Source: Clostridiales bacterium (lineage in GTDB: Bacteria; Bacillota; Clostridia; TANB77; CAG-508). Taken from it: a stretch of DNA of 64,000 nt. The stretch lies in assembly GCA_004554705.1 (NCBI GenBank), contig SFKS01000003.1, positions 1-64,000 of the forward strand, in the 5' to 3' direction. Made by a program: the position numbers and the translations under genes. The notes under the pieces are model-generated. The model was given only the letters and a program-made list of their open reading frames with translations, did not search any database and had not been told where the DNA came from. Each line of letters opens with the position of its first letter. Within the stretch, counting starts at the first letter, position 1. Below, piece by piece: positions 9,195-17,779 of this stretch.

Positions 9195-10049
9195 ATGAAT
9201 GTATTAAAAGAAACAAAATTTATACTGGATAAATACCATATAACTGCAAATAAAAATTTAGGACAAAATTTTTTAATAGATGATGAGGCAGTTACAGGAA
9301 TAATAGATGCAGCAAAGGTTTCAAAGGAGGACTTAATAATTGAAATTGGTCCAGGACTTGGAACACTTACCAAAGAATTATTAGAAAAAGCAGGAAAAGT
9401 AATATGTATAGAACTAGATAAAAGAATGATGGAAATATTGGAAGATAGATTCTCAATGTATACTAACTTCAAAGTTATCAATGAAGATGTTTTAAAAGTA
9501 AACCTCAAAGATTTAATACAACAAGAAAAAATAAAAACTGCAAAAATAGTAGCGAATTTGCCTTATTATATAACAACACCAATCATAATGAAATTATTAG
9601 AAGACAGACTAGACATAGAAACAATAACAGTAATGATACAAAAAGAAGTAGCAGATAGGTTAGTAACAGAGCCAGGAACAGGTGATACAGGAGCGATAAC
9701 ATATGCAATACATTATTATACAGAGCCAAAACGTGTGCTAGAAGTACCCAATACTGCATTTATACCAGCACCAAAAGTAAATTCTAGTGTAATACAATTA
9801 GAAATATTAAAAACACCAAGTGTAAAAGTTGAAAATGAAGAAGAACTATTTAAACTAATAAAAATAGCTTTTATGCAAAAAAGAAAAACACTAATAAATG
9901 CCTTAGCGAACAGTAAAAAATATGGAAATAAAGAGCAAATAGAAAAAGTGTTAAGAGAACTAAAAATAGACTTACAAATAAGACCAGAAAAACTAACACT
10001 AGAACAATTTGCAGAACTATCAAATTTAATAGAAACAAAAATCGTTTGA
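9195..10049 (+). CDS. rsmA: 16S rRNA dimethyladenosine transferase RsmA (KsgA)
   Basis: Dimethylates two adjacent adenosines near the 3' end of 16S rRNA during small-subunit assembly, using S-adenosylmethionine. The sequence shows NKNLGQNFLID, the SAM motif EIGPGLGTLT, and the catalytic NLPYYITTPI, followed by the FIPAPKVNSSV region. Loss of this enzyme gives kasugamycin resistance in other bacteria. An in-frame GTG at 9177 exists, but ATG 9195 after AGAGG fits the family start (MNVLKETKFILDKYHI). Confidence 0.95.
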   Translation: MNVLKETKFILDKYHITANKNLGQNFLIDDEAVTGIIDAAKVSKEDLIIEIGPGLGTLTKELLEKAGKVICIELDKRMMEILEDRFSMYTNFKVINEDVLKVNLKDLIQQEKIKTAKIVANLPYYITTPIIMKLLEDRLDIETITVMIQKEVADRLVTEPGTGDTGAITYAIHYYTEPKRVLEVPNTAFIPAPKVNSSVIQLEILKTPSVKVENEEELFKLIKIAFMQKRKTLINALANSKKYGNKEQIEKVLRELKIDLQIRPEKLTLEQFAELSNLIETKIV

Positions 10050-10073
10050 AAGTACTTGACTTCAAGCGATTTT
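10037..10073 (+). terminator. Terminator-like hairpin at the rsmA end
   Basis: AAATCGTTTGAA and TTCAAGCGATTT pair with one G-T, around AGTACTTGAC, followed by a short T-run. It begins inside the last codons of rsmA, and the -35 box of the next promoter lies in its loop. Confidence 0.65.
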
Positions 10074-10083
10074 GTAGTATAAT
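10056..10083 (+). promoter_or_regulatory. Promoter of the NTPase-thrS operon
   Basis: TTGACT (10056-10061), a 16-base spacer and TATAAT (10078-10083), 26 bp before the next start codon. Confidence 0.75.
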
Positions 10084-10108
10084 TAATAAATAGGAAAGAA
10101 GGAAAAAT

Positions 10109-10712
10109 ATGTTGATTTCAATAGGAAGCAGAAGCATACCTAAAATTACCGCAATAACAAGAGCCTTCTCAAGATATCCAGAGTTATGGGTAGATGAGAA
10201 TGATAAAATTGAATATATAATAATGCCAAAAGAACTAAGACAAGATGAGATAAAAGGACAAGATAAGGACAATTTTTCAGGTGTTTCATGTAATCCTTTA
10301 ACATTAGAAGAAACCATAAAAGGTGCAAAAAATAGAGCTAAAAATGCATTTGAATATGCAGAAGAGAGATGCCGGCACATGTGATTTCGGTGTTGGAATA
10401 GAAGCAGGAATGTATCCTGTTGCAGAGGTAGATACAAAATATATGGATACAAGTATATGTGCTATTTATGATGGAAAAACATTTTATGTGGGATTTAGTC
10501 CATCATTTGAATATCCACAAAATGCAGTAAATAGAGTGCTAGAAGGAGAAGAAATAGGATATATGCATGATATATTTGGAAATACTGCAAAGGGACGTAA
10601 AGGAGCAATTGGAGTATTAACTAATGGAAGAATATATAGAGACGAATTAGAGGAATATGCAGTTATAATGGCATTAACAAAAATTGTTTCAAAAGAAGTT
10701 TATGAAAATTAG
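10109..10712 (+). pseudogene. yjjX: DUF84 (YjjX-like) inosine/xanthosine triphosphatase gene with frameshift
   Basis: DUF84 NTPases hydrolyse ITP/XTP to clean the nucleotide pool. The first 87 codons carry MLISIGSRSIPKITAITRAF and NPLTLEETIKGAKNRAKNAFEYAEE. The frame then runs to a stop at 10383, while RDAGTCDFGVGIEAGM and the remainder continue in the +1 frame to 10712. The full span is 201 codons plus one base, close to family length. The extra base falls in the AGAGAGAT stretch near 10363-10370. All conserved blocks are present on both sides, so a recent mutation or a sequence error is likely. thrS follows 11 bp downstream. Confidence 0.8.
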
Positions 10713-10723
10713 GAGGAAAAATT

Positions 10724-12466
10724 ATGTTTAAAATAAAATTAGAAGGCGGAAGAACAATGGAGGTACCAGAAAAAACATACTGGCATACAAGTTCTCACAT
10801 ATTAGCACAAGCTATAAAAAGATTATATCCAGAAATGAAATTAGCAATAGGACCAGCAATAGATAATGGTTACTATTATGATTTTGATACAGATGTAGCT
10901 TTTACACCAGAAATGCTAGAAGCTTTAGAAAAAGAAATGAACAAAATCATAAAAGAAGATTACGTAATAGAAAGATTTGTATTACCTAAAAAAGAAGCAC
11001 TAGAACTTATGAAAGATGAGCCATATAAGGTAGAATTAATAAATGATTTGCCAGAAGGAGAAGAAATATCATTCTATAAACAAGGAGAATTTGTAGACCT
11101 TTGTGCAGGACCACACTTACCAAGTACAGGAAAAGTAAAATATATAAAATTATTATCATCATCAGGTGCATACTGGAGAGGTGATGAGCATAATAAAATG
11201 TTACAAAGAATTTATGGAATATCATTCCCAAAACAAAGTGAATTAGATAATTACATAAATATGATAGAAGAAGCTAAAAAAAGAGATCATAAAAAGTTAG
11301 GAAAGCAATTAGAACTATTTATGATGGCACCAGAAGGACCGGGATTTCCTTTCTTTTTACCAAAAGGTATGGCATTAAGGAACGTACTTGAAGAATTTTG
11401 GAGAAAAATACATATACAAAATGGTTATAAAGAAATAAAAACACCAGTAATATTAAATGAACAGCTATGGCATACTTCAGGACATTGGGAGCATTACAAA
11501 GATAATATGTATACAACAAAAATAGATAACGTAGATTATGGCATAAAACCAATGAACTGCCCAGGAGGAATGCTAGTATATAAAAACAGTCTTTATTCAT
11601 ACAGAGACTTACCAATTCGTATGGGAGAATTAGGTCTAGTGCATCGCCATGAAAAATCAGGAGAACTAAATGGATTATTCCGTGTTAGATGCTTTACTCA
11701 AGATGATGCACATATATTCTGTACGCCTACACAAATTGAGACCGAAATTATTAATTTAATGGAATTAATAAATAAAATATATAGCATATTTGGATTTGAA
11801 TATACAATAGAACTATCTACAAGACCTGAAAATTCAATGGGCTCAGATGAAGCATGGGAAACAGCAGAAAATGCATTAAAGAAAGCATTAGAATATCAAA
11901 ATGTAAAATACATCATAAATGAAGGAGATGGAGCTTTCTATGGACCTAAAATAGATTTCCATATTAAAGATTGTTTAGGGAGAGAATGGCAATGTGGTAC
12001 TATACAATTAGATTTCCAAATGCCAGAAAGATTTGAATTAGCATATATAGGAGAAGATGGAGCAAAACATAGACCAGTTATGTTACACCGTGTTATATTT
12101 GGAAGTATAGAAAGATTTATAGGAATTTTAATAGAACATTATGCAGGAGCATTTCCAACATGGCTTGCACCAGTACAAGTAAGAATATTACCAATAGCAA
12201 CAGCACATAGAGAATATGCAAAAACAATAAAGAAAAGACTTGAAGAAGAAGGCTTAAGAGTTGAATTAGATGAAAGAGATGAAAAAATAGGATATAAAAT
12301 AAGAGAAGCACAACTTCAAAAAATACCATATATGATAATTTTAGGAGACAAAGAAATTGAAGCAAATGCAGTTGGCGTACGTTCAAGAAAAGATGGAGAC
12401 ATTGGACAGATGGAAGCAAATGAATTTATAAATAAAATAAAGAAAGAGATAAAAGAATATAAATAA
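10724..12466 (+). CDS. thrS: Threonyl-tRNA synthetase lacking the TGS domain
   Basis: Charges tRNA-Thr. It has the editing-domain motif HTSSH (residues 21-25) with its partner CAGPH, the class II motifs (VHRHEKSGELNGLFRVR; HRVIFGSIERFIGILIE), the zinc-binding Cys of NCPGG and His of DDAHIF, and a C-terminal anticodon-binding domain (APVQVRILPIATAHREYA). At 580 aa it is about 60 residues shorter than most ThrRS: the TGS domain is absent, and the editing domain begins after ~17 residues. ATG 10724 follows AGGAGG, and no in-frame upstream extension is visible, so the short start looks real. No T-box leader was seen. Confidence 0.93.
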   Translation: MFKIKLEGGRTMEVPEKTYWHTSSHILAQAIKRLYPEMKLAIGPAIDNGYYYDFDTDVAFTPEMLEALEKEMNKIIKEDYVIERFVLPKKEALELMKDEPYKVELINDLPEGEEISFYKQGEFVDLCAGPHLPSTGKVKYIKLLSSSGAYWRGDEHNKMLQRIYGISFPKQSELDNYINMIEEAKKRDHKKLGKQLELFMMAPEGPGFPFFLPKGMALRNVLEEFWRKIHIQNGYKEIKTPVILNEQLWHTSGHWEHYKDNMYTTKIDNVDYGIKPMNCPGGMLVYKNSLYSYRDLPIRMGELGLVHRHEKSGELNGLFRVRCFTQDDAHIFCTPTQIETEIINLMELINKIYSIFGFEYTIELSTRPENSMGSDEAWETAENALKKALEYQNVKYIINEGDGAFYGPKIDFHIKDCLGREWQCGTIQLDFQMPERFELAYIGEDGAKHRPVMLHRVIFGSIERFIGILIEHYAGAFPTWLAPVQVRILPIATAHREYAKTIKKRLEEEGLRVELDERDEKIGYKIREAQLQKIPYMIILGDKEIEANAVGVRSRKDGDIGQMEANEFINKIKKEIKEYK

Positions 12467-12495
12467 AAATTTAGGCGTAACAGCCTAAATTTTTT
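12467..12495 (+). terminator. Terminator of thrS
   Basis: AAATTTAGGC and GCCTAAATTT form a perfect 10-bp stem with loop GTAACA, followed by a T-run. Confidence 0.92.
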
Positions 12496-12506
12496 GCCGA
12501 AAAATC

Positions 12507-12536
12507 TTGAAAAAGATAAGGATAGTATGATATAGT
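12507..12536 (+). promoter_or_regulatory. Probable promoter of the WG-repeat gene
   Basis: TTGAAA (12507-12512), an 18-base spacer and TATAGT (12531-12536), just after the thrS terminator and 35 bp before the start codon. Confidence 0.5.
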
Positions 12537-12570
12537 ATATACTAAACAAAAGGTATGGAGGTATATTAAA

Positions 12571-14061
12571 ATGAAAAAAGGTAAAAGATATGATGAACCA
12601 AAATTAAACCTAAAAAAAGTTTTTGGAACAATTATTACACTAGCAGTAGCAGTAATGATAATCATAACAATTAACAAGATATTAAAAAAAGAAGCAGAAA
12701 AAATACAAAACGATAAAATTACTTACTTCTCAGCGTATGTTGATGGGAAATGGGGAGTTATAGACAACACAGGTAAAACAATAGTAGATATGAAATATGA
12801 TGAAATGATTACCATACCAAATCCTGAAAAACCAGTATTTGTTTGTGTATATGATGTTAATGAGGAAACTGGAGAATATAAAACAAAAGTTATAAATGAA
12901 AAAGGAAAGGAGCTATTTACTGAATATGACAAAGTAGAAGCAATAGAAAACTTTGATTCAAAACAAAATATCTGGTATGAGGAAAATCTATTAAGAGTAA
13001 TGAAAAATGGTAAATATGGCGTAATAGATTATGACGGAAAAATAATACTAAATCCAGAATATGAAGAAGTTACATCATTAAAAAGTATAAAGGAAAACTT
13101 GTTAGTGAAAAAGGACAATAAAAAAGGAATAATAAACAATCTAGGACAAGTTATAGTTCCAATAGAATATAAAGAAATCAAAGTATTAAAAGAAGGATAC
13201 AAAAACGAATACATAATAATAGATGAAAATGATTCTTCGGGAATTATAAGCACTAGTGGTACAATACTTGTAGCACCTGCATATAAGGAAATAAAGTATT
13301 TAAATAGCAATGAAATTTATGCAGCTAAAATAGAAGAAAAATGGAACTTAATTAATAAAAAAGGAGAAGTACTAAATAATAGCTATGATGACTACACATA
13401 CTCAAAAGGAGATTATGTGATAGTAAAAAAAGACGGAAAATATGGAATAATAACTACAGCTGGAGAAATAAAAATAGAACCAACTTATGAAGAACTAAGA
13501 TATGCATTCTCAGTATATTACATAGCAAAACTTAATTCAAAATATGGAATAATAAACACAGAAAATATAAGCCTAATTCCATTAGAATATATTAGCATGT
13601 CATACTTGGAAAGCAAGAATATTATAATAGCAGACAAAACAGAAACAGAAACTGTAATATTTGATAGCAATCTAACTGAAAAACTAAGAGGTTTATTCAT
13701 ATATGAAGATGACTACATTAAAGCAAGAATAAATGGACAAGATAAATATTATACCTATAAATTTGAAGAAAAACAATCACAAGACATATTAACTAAAAAT
13801 ACTTTATTTGTAAGCAAAAAAGATGGAAAGTACGGATTTGTAGATAGACAAGGAAATGTAGTAGTAAATTATATATATGATGAAGCAAAAGAACAAAACC
13901 AATACGGATTTGCAGCTATAAAATTAAATGGCTTGTGGGGAGCTATAGATAAAGGTGGTAAAGTAGTAATGCAACCACAAGTAAATTTAGATAACAGCAT
14001 ATACATAGACTTCATAAGAGAATGGCACCTAGCTGATGAAGGAATATATTACACAAAATAA
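12571..14061 (+). CDS. Membrane-anchored WG-repeat protein
   Basis: A single N-terminal transmembrane helix (~residues 17-37, TIITLAVAVMIIITINKI) is followed by about nine WG/KWG repeats of ~50 residues. Examples are DGKWGVIDNTGKTIVDMKYD, NGKYGVIDYDGKIILNPEY, DGKYGIITTAGEIKIEPTY and NGLWGAIDKGGKVVMQPQ. WG repeats form beta-rich scaffolds in secreted or surface proteins, and the ligand is generally unknown. The protein most likely faces the cell exterior. The gene stands alone between thrS and acpS. Confidence 0.82.
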   Translation: MKKGKRYDEPKLNLKKVFGTIITLAVAVMIIITINKILKKEAEKIQNDKITYFSAYVDGKWGVIDNTGKTIVDMKYDEMITIPNPEKPVFVCVYDVNEETGEYKTKVINEKGKELFTEYDKVEAIENFDSKQNIWYEENLLRVMKNGKYGVIDYDGKIILNPEYEEVTSLKSIKENLLVKKDNKKGIINNLGQVIVPIEYKEIKVLKEGYKNEYIIIDENDSSGIISTSGTILVAPAYKEIKYLNSNEIYAAKIEEKWNLINKKGEVLNNSYDDYTYSKGDYVIVKKDGKYGIITTAGEIKIEPTYEELRYAFSVYYIAKLNSKYGIINTENISLIPLEYISMSYLESKNIIIADKTETETVIFDSNLTEKLRGLFIYEDDYIKARINGQDKYYTYKFEEKQSQDILTKNTLFVSKKDGKYGFVDRQGNVVVNYIYDEAKEQNQYGFAAIKLNGLWGAIDKGGKVVMQPQVNLDNSIYIDFIREWHLADEGIYYTK

Positions 14062-14076
14062 ATAAAAAATATAAAG

Positions 14077-14096
14077 GGGTGCAGGCATTTGCACCC
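14077..14096 (+). terminator. Hairpin after the WG-repeat gene
   Basis: GGGTGCA and TGCACCC form a perfect 7-bp stem with loop GGCATT. The following T-run is weak, so termination may be partial and acpS may receive read-through. Confidence 0.55.
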
Positions 14097-14136
14097 TAAC
14101 TTATTATTAACTATAAATAATAGAAAGGAACTGAAA

Positions 14137-14514
14137 ATGCGTATACTATGTGGAACAGATATAATTGAAATAGAAAGAATAAAAAAGTCAATAGAAAAAA
14201 ACAGAGATACATTTTTAAATTTAATTTATACTCCAGATGAAATAAAATATTGTGAAAATAAAAAAAATGCTAAATACAATCATTATGCTGGAAGGTTTGC
14301 AGCAAAAGAAGCCATATATAAAGCGATATCACCATTGCTTCCAGGGAAATTTAGCATGTCATGGAAAGACGCACAAGTAGTAAATGATGAAAACGGGAAT
14401 CCTAAAATAGAATTTTTGAAAACGAAATTCGAACAAATAAAAAGCATTGATATAAGCATATCTCATTGCAAAGAATATGCTGTAGCAACAGTAACAGTTC
14501 TAATAGATGAATAA
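14137..14514 (+). CDS. acpS: Holo-[acyl-carrier-protein] synthase AcpS
   Basis: Transfers phosphopantetheine from CoA to acyl carrier protein for fatty acid synthesis. It shows the family signature GTDIIEIERI with the Mg-binding Asp, GRFAAKEAIYKA, the later NGNPKI, and the terminal ISISHCKEYAVATV. ATG 14137 follows GAAAGGA and gives the expected 125-aa protein; an in-frame ATG at 14089 lies in the terminator hairpin and is unlikely. Confidence 0.93.
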   Translation: MRILCGTDIIEIERIKKSIEKNRDTFLNLIYTPDEIKYCENKKNAKYNHYAGRFAAKEAIYKAISPLLPGKFSMSWKDAQVVNDENGNPKIEFLKTKFEQIKSIDISISHCKEYAVATVTVLIDE

Positions 14515-14571
14515 AAAATAAAAATATGGAAAAGCTTGGAATAGTAGGTTACAAGAAAGGAATGATTATAA

Positions 14572-14733
14572 ATGGAATCATATTGGGTTCAAACGACTAC
14601 TAGACCGAGCTTTTTAAAATTAGAGAAAGATTTAGATACTGATGTATGTATAATAGGAGCAGGTATAACAGGAATTATGACAGCATATATGCTTCTAAAT
14701 TCAGGGCTAAAAATATGTGTTAATTGTAAGTGA
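14572..14733 (+). pseudogene. 5' fragment of an FAD-dependent oxidoreductase gene
   Basis: The 53 codons from ATG 14572 (MESYWVQTTTRPSF, then DTDVCIIGAGITGIMTAYML) are the start of a DAO-type FAD oxidoreductase with its dinucleotide-binding GAGITG motif. The frame then shifts by one base (LIVSEKW continues in the +1 frame) and similarity ends at about 14745. There the terminal repeat of a miniature element begins. The remaining ~350-450 codons are missing. The ribosome binding site GAAAGGAA is still present. Confidence 0.8.
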
Positions 14734-14954
14734 AAAATGGTCCAACTTATAATTAAAATTTTTAGATGACATAATAATTCGAATAACCTCTTAACTGATA
14801 AAAATAAAAATTTCTTATAAGTGTCAATACTTGATTTATCAATACAGTTTAGTATTGATACGTTAAGAAATTTTTATATAATTAATCGTTAGGTTATGTA
14901 ACTTAGTGGTCCAAAATTCAATTATAATAATGGACCATTTTGGACCATTTTTCA
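14731..14954. mobile_element. MITE-like 224-bp element
   Basis: TGAAAAATGGTCCAA (14731-14745) is repeated in perfect inverted form at 14940-14954. The interior is itself a long imperfect palindrome: TAAAAATTTCTTATAAG near 14806-14822 mirrors sequence near 14862-14878, and ATAACCT mirrors AGGTTAT. It has no coding capacity. It abuts the truncated oxidoreductase gene, so its insertion or a linked deletion may have destroyed that gene. Confidence 0.6.
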
Positions 14955-15018
14955 TTCGGAAAATACATTTCTTAGGTTCTCAATTTATTCTAAATATAAA
15001 ACTCCTGCGTTGGGCGAA

Positions 15019-15046
15019 TTTTTTAGTAGTAAGCCTGAATGGTAAC
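15019..15046. repeat. 28-bp direct repeat, left copy
   Basis: The 28 bases from 15019 (TTTTTTAGTAGTAAG, then CCTGAATGGTAAC) recur at 25694-25721 with one difference (C to T). The two copies enclose both tRNA genes and the whole integrated element. Origin unknown. Confidence 0.75.
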
Positions 15047-15075
15047 AACAACTTTAATAAAAATTGTAAAAATAC

Positions 15076-15104
15076 TTGAAAAAGTTCGTGAAAGCTAGTA
15101 TAAT
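15076..15104 (+). promoter_or_regulatory. Promoter of tRNA-Arg
   Basis: TTGAAA (15076-15081), a 17-base spacer and TATAAT (15099-15104), 28 bp before the tRNA. Confidence 0.8.
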
Positions 15105-15132
15105 AAAAAAAGTGTTAATAAACACTCTTCAA

Positions 15133-15209
<77 letters not shown>

Positions 15210-15271
15210 AATGGCAATTCTAGATTTGTAATAATTTTTGCAAGACAAAATTAAAAAAATCATAAAAGTAC

Positions 15272-15300
15272 TTGCAAAATGCTAAAAAGTATGGTATTAT
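15272..15300 (+). promoter_or_regulatory. Promoter of tRNA-Pro
   Basis: TTGCAA (15272-15277), a 17-base spacer and TATTAT (15295-15300), 18 bp before the tRNA. Confidence 0.72.
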
Positions 15301-15318
15301 ATTAAAGTACATTTTAAA

Positions 15319-15394
15319 CGGGGTGTGGCTCAGTTGGTAGAGCGCGTGGTTTGGGACCATGAGGTCGCACGTTCGATCCGTGTCACCCCGACCA
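15319..15394 (+). tRNA. tRNA-Pro (anticodon TGG); integration site of the element
   Basis: The acceptor CGGGGTG pairs with CACCCCG, and the anticodon stem CGTGG/CCATG carries loop TTTGGGA (anticodon TGG). CCA is encoded. The last 14 bases (TGTCACCCCGACCA) are repeated at 25604-25617: the incoming element left the tRNA gene whole. Confidence 0.94.
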
Positions 15395-15398
15395 TAAA

Positions 15399-15423
15399 AA
15401 GGAGCTTTTTACAAGCTCCTTAA
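15399..15423 (+). terminator. Terminator after tRNA-Pro
   Basis: AAGGAGCTT and AAGCTCCTT pair around TTTTTAC-like sequence just inside attL. It would now end tRNA-Pro transcripts and was supplied by the element. Confidence 0.75.
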
Positions 15424-15432
15424 ACTTTTATT

Positions 15433-15454
15433 AGGCTATTTTAAGCCTTTTTTT
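15433..15454. terminator. Second hairpin with T-run at the element's left end
   Basis: AGGCT and AGCCT pair around ATTTTA, followed by seven T on the + strand. Confidence 0.55.
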
Positions 15455-15495
15455 ATTTTTCAGACTTTCTCAAAATTTCTCTATATTTGTGTTAC

Positions 15496-15548
15496 TGCAT
15501 TCATTATTGCATTCAGTTTTTATTTTTTGAATGTAAAAATTGCATTCA
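15496..15548. repeat. TGCATTCA repeats inside attL (integrase arm-site candidates)
   Basis: TGCATTCA occurs at 15496, 15508 and 15541, with an inverted GAATG at ~15529. The same octamer recurs near attR at 25537, with a partial copy at 25548. Repeats at both element ends are what tyrosine integrase arm-type binding sites look like; binding is inferred. Confidence 0.55.
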
Positions 15549-15551
15549 AAT

Positions 15552-16001
15552 TTATTTTCTAAACATTTTCTTGAAAAATCCTAATATTTTCTTAAAAATA
15601 TTTTCTTTATATTTAACCAATTGCATATTTCGTGTTTGGTCAATTTGGCTTTCATTAATAGTAGTATTTCTATTTTTAAATATGTCGGTATTATATTTTT
15701 GTCTATTTTCTTCTTCTATCTGATATCTTTTATTATTTTGAAATGCTTTTATTTTATTTCTTTGTTCATCTGTTGCCCAATAATCTCGAAAAAATGATGC
15801 CAACATTACCCTTCCTGTTTCAGACATTTTTTGTTCATTAATATCTTTCCATGGATTATACAAAAAAACAATATCATCCTTTTTATTCTTTTCTAGCACC
15901 TGAATCACATCTCTTGGAACTTTATTGTAATCCTCTTTTGAAATATAATTCAGTATCTCTAAAACTTCAGTACACGCAACTGCATACTCTTCATTTTCCA
16001 T
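15552..16001 (-). CDS. Uncharacterised 149-aa protein of mobile elements
   Basis: Not assigned to a known function. The sequence begins MENEEYAVACTEVLEILNYI, has an aromatic-rich core (IVFLYNPWKDI, ASFFRDYWATDEQR) and a basic, Asn-rich tail ending in KKILGFFKKMFRK, an amphipathic helix that could touch membrane. Proteins with this EYAVACTEVLEIL start are recalled from other clostridial mobile regions, without a known role. Start: ATG 16001 follows GGTGGTG with six A between; an ATG at 16016 overlaps the upstream stop codon (TAATG), giving translational coupling to the 587-aa gene. Confidence 0.6.
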   Translation of the reverse strand: MENEEYAVACTEVLEILNYISKEDYNKVPRDVIQVLEKNKKDDIVFLYNPWKDINEQKMSETGRVMLASFFRDYWATDEQRNKIKAFQNNKRYQIEEENRQKYNTDIFKNRNTTINESQIDQTRNMQLVKYKENIFKKILGFFKKMFRK

Positions 16002-16015
16002 TTTTTTCACCACCA

Positions 16016-17779
16016 TTATTTTTGTTCAATTTCATCATTTATGCTATTAAATTCTCGTGCTTCCCTTTGAAAAAATCCTGTTAACCTATCCATTTTTTCA
16101 ACTTTTGAAAGTTCACTAACTGTATTCTTTCCAATCTTTTGGGTTAAATTTTCTTCTTGTTGTTTTGTTAAAATTTTAACATATTTAATAAAACTGTCTA
16201 GATATCTTAAATCAATATTTTCTTTATTTCTACTTCTTTCATAAATTTCTTCGATAACAGATAGTGCATCAGATTTACCTTGTTCCGTCACTATCATCTT
16301 CATTCTATCAATTCCTATTCTTCTTCCACCGACATGCGTCATCATATTCCAATCTTCTAATTTGGGCGTTTCCCAGTTAGTGTACGAACCTAACATCCAT
16401 CTTGTTCTTCGTGTAGGTCCACCATTATCTATAGCACCTTTCTTTTTAAAATCTTCACTCTCATAAGAAAAATCAGTATTTTCCTTATCTTCTCCTTCAA
16501 TCAAATCTAATTGAAAATATCTTCGTTCTTTAAAATCTTCAAGTACTCTTTTAAAAGTAGCTTCAAGTACACTTGGAACAGTTATCATACTTCCATCTGG
16601 TGATTTTTTTTCTCTTGCTATTCTTCCATATTCCCATCTTAACCATACATCTACCGTTTTTAGTAATCCTGTTTCTCCTTTTGAAAAATAAATTGATGGA
16701 TTCTCATAATCTTTCCCTACAGCATTTTCTCGATTTTCTAAATCTCCTCTTAGTCCCTGCTTTGCAATTTTAGGGATTGCTGTTTCTCTAGTAAAATGAA
16801 AGAAATCATGACTTTCAGGAATTTCTGACAACTTAATTTTCTTTATTCCTTGGATTATTCCTCCAATTTCTTCATCGTTTTCTTCTCTTTCATCTGTTTT
16901 TTCTTTAATCCCATATTTTTTAATCATAGATTCTGATAACATCTTGTAAAAGTCATTGTATCTTTCATTTGCTTGATATATTAAACCATTTAAACTAGAT
17001 TTGTTTCCTTGTTCTTCACTCGCAATTTCTTGAGCGATGTCTTGTTTTGATTGAAAAATCCTTTTAAATTCATTTTGTGCTCCTATTGGATTACCGCCTA
17101 TAACTTCAGCAAGTTCTTCAAAATTCAAACTAGATTTAAACCCTTCTATATAAGCTTCAATAACACTTTCTTGTTCAATCTTACTTTTCCCTTCTTTATT
17201 CATTTGACTTTGCAAATCTGAAATTAAAGAGCCAATGTAAAAAAATTGTCTTATATATCTACTCATTTGATTATATGCACCAGATTGTATTTCACTTTGT
17301 TTACTTCTTAACTCTAAATACTTTTCAATTACATTATTTTCCATTTTGTCTTCTTCAAGTATATTTTTTATTTTCTCTTCAAGTTTTCTTCTTTTCTCAT
17401 CAACAATCTTTTTTGTTTCTGCATCATCCACTGCACCTTTTAGATAATATAATTGTTCATCTATATCGAAATATCGAATTAGAATTGGATTATTCTTTTT
17501 CAATTCTGCACATTGCATATTAATTTCATCACTTTTCAAATCACTATTATTAATTATATTTTTTATATCTAGATACAAAGTATCATTTACTTCAAAAGTT
17601 CCATATGCTTCATTATGTGCAAAATTTGCACACACATATCCATTATTCATTAACTTTGCAACATGTTCTCCAAGTCTTCTGGCATACTCTTTTTCACCTA
17701 ATTCATTTATAAGTTTTTCTCTATTTTTAGTAAGATCTTCAAGATATTTTACTTCTTGCTCATTCATAATAGTTATCAA
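16016..17779 (-). CDS. Uncharacterised 587-aa protein with possible ART-like domain
   Basis: No confident family. Residues ~1-320 are mostly helical and charged. From ~323 the pattern HDFFHFTRETAIPKIAKQGL, followed by IYFSKGETGLL and VDVWLRW, resembles the H-[FY]-T...I...GL core of ADP-ribosyltransferase-fold proteins such as DarT or KptA. The remainder to 587 includes WMLGSYTNWETP and a helical tail. It is translated just before the ~150-aa gene, with overlapping stop and start. Start uncertain: TTG 17779 or ATG 17767 (MNEQEVKYL). Located as element cargo, it could be a toxin or defence protein; this is inference from a short motif only. Confidence 0.5.
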   Translation of the reverse strand: MITIMNEQEVKYLEDLTKNREKLINELGEKEYARRLGEHVAKLMNNGYVCANFAHNEAYGTFEVNDTLYLDIKNIINNSDLKSDEINMQCAELKKNNPILIRYFDIDEQLYYLKGAVDDAETKKIVDEKRRKLEEKIKNILEEDKMENNVIEKYLELRSKQSEIQSGAYNQMSRYIRQFFYIGSLISDLQSQMNKEGKSKIEQESVIEAYIEGFKSSLNFEELAEVIGGNPIGAQNEFKRIFQSKQDIAQEIASEEQGNKSSLNGLIYQANERYNDFYKMLSESMIKKYGIKEKTDEREENDEEIGGIIQGIKKIKLSEIPESHDFFHFTRETAIPKIAKQGLRGDLENRENAVGKDYENPSIYFSKGETGLLKTVDVWLRWEYGRIAREKKSPDGSMITVPSVLEATFKRVLEDFKERRYFQLDLIEGEDKENTDFSYESEDFKKKGAIDNGGPTRRTRWMLGSYTNWETPKLEDWNMMTHVGGRRIGIDRMKMIVTEQGKSDALSVIEEIYERSRNKENIDLRYLDSFIKYVKILTKQQEENLTQKIGKNTVSELSKVEKMDRLTGFFQREAREFNSINDEIEQK

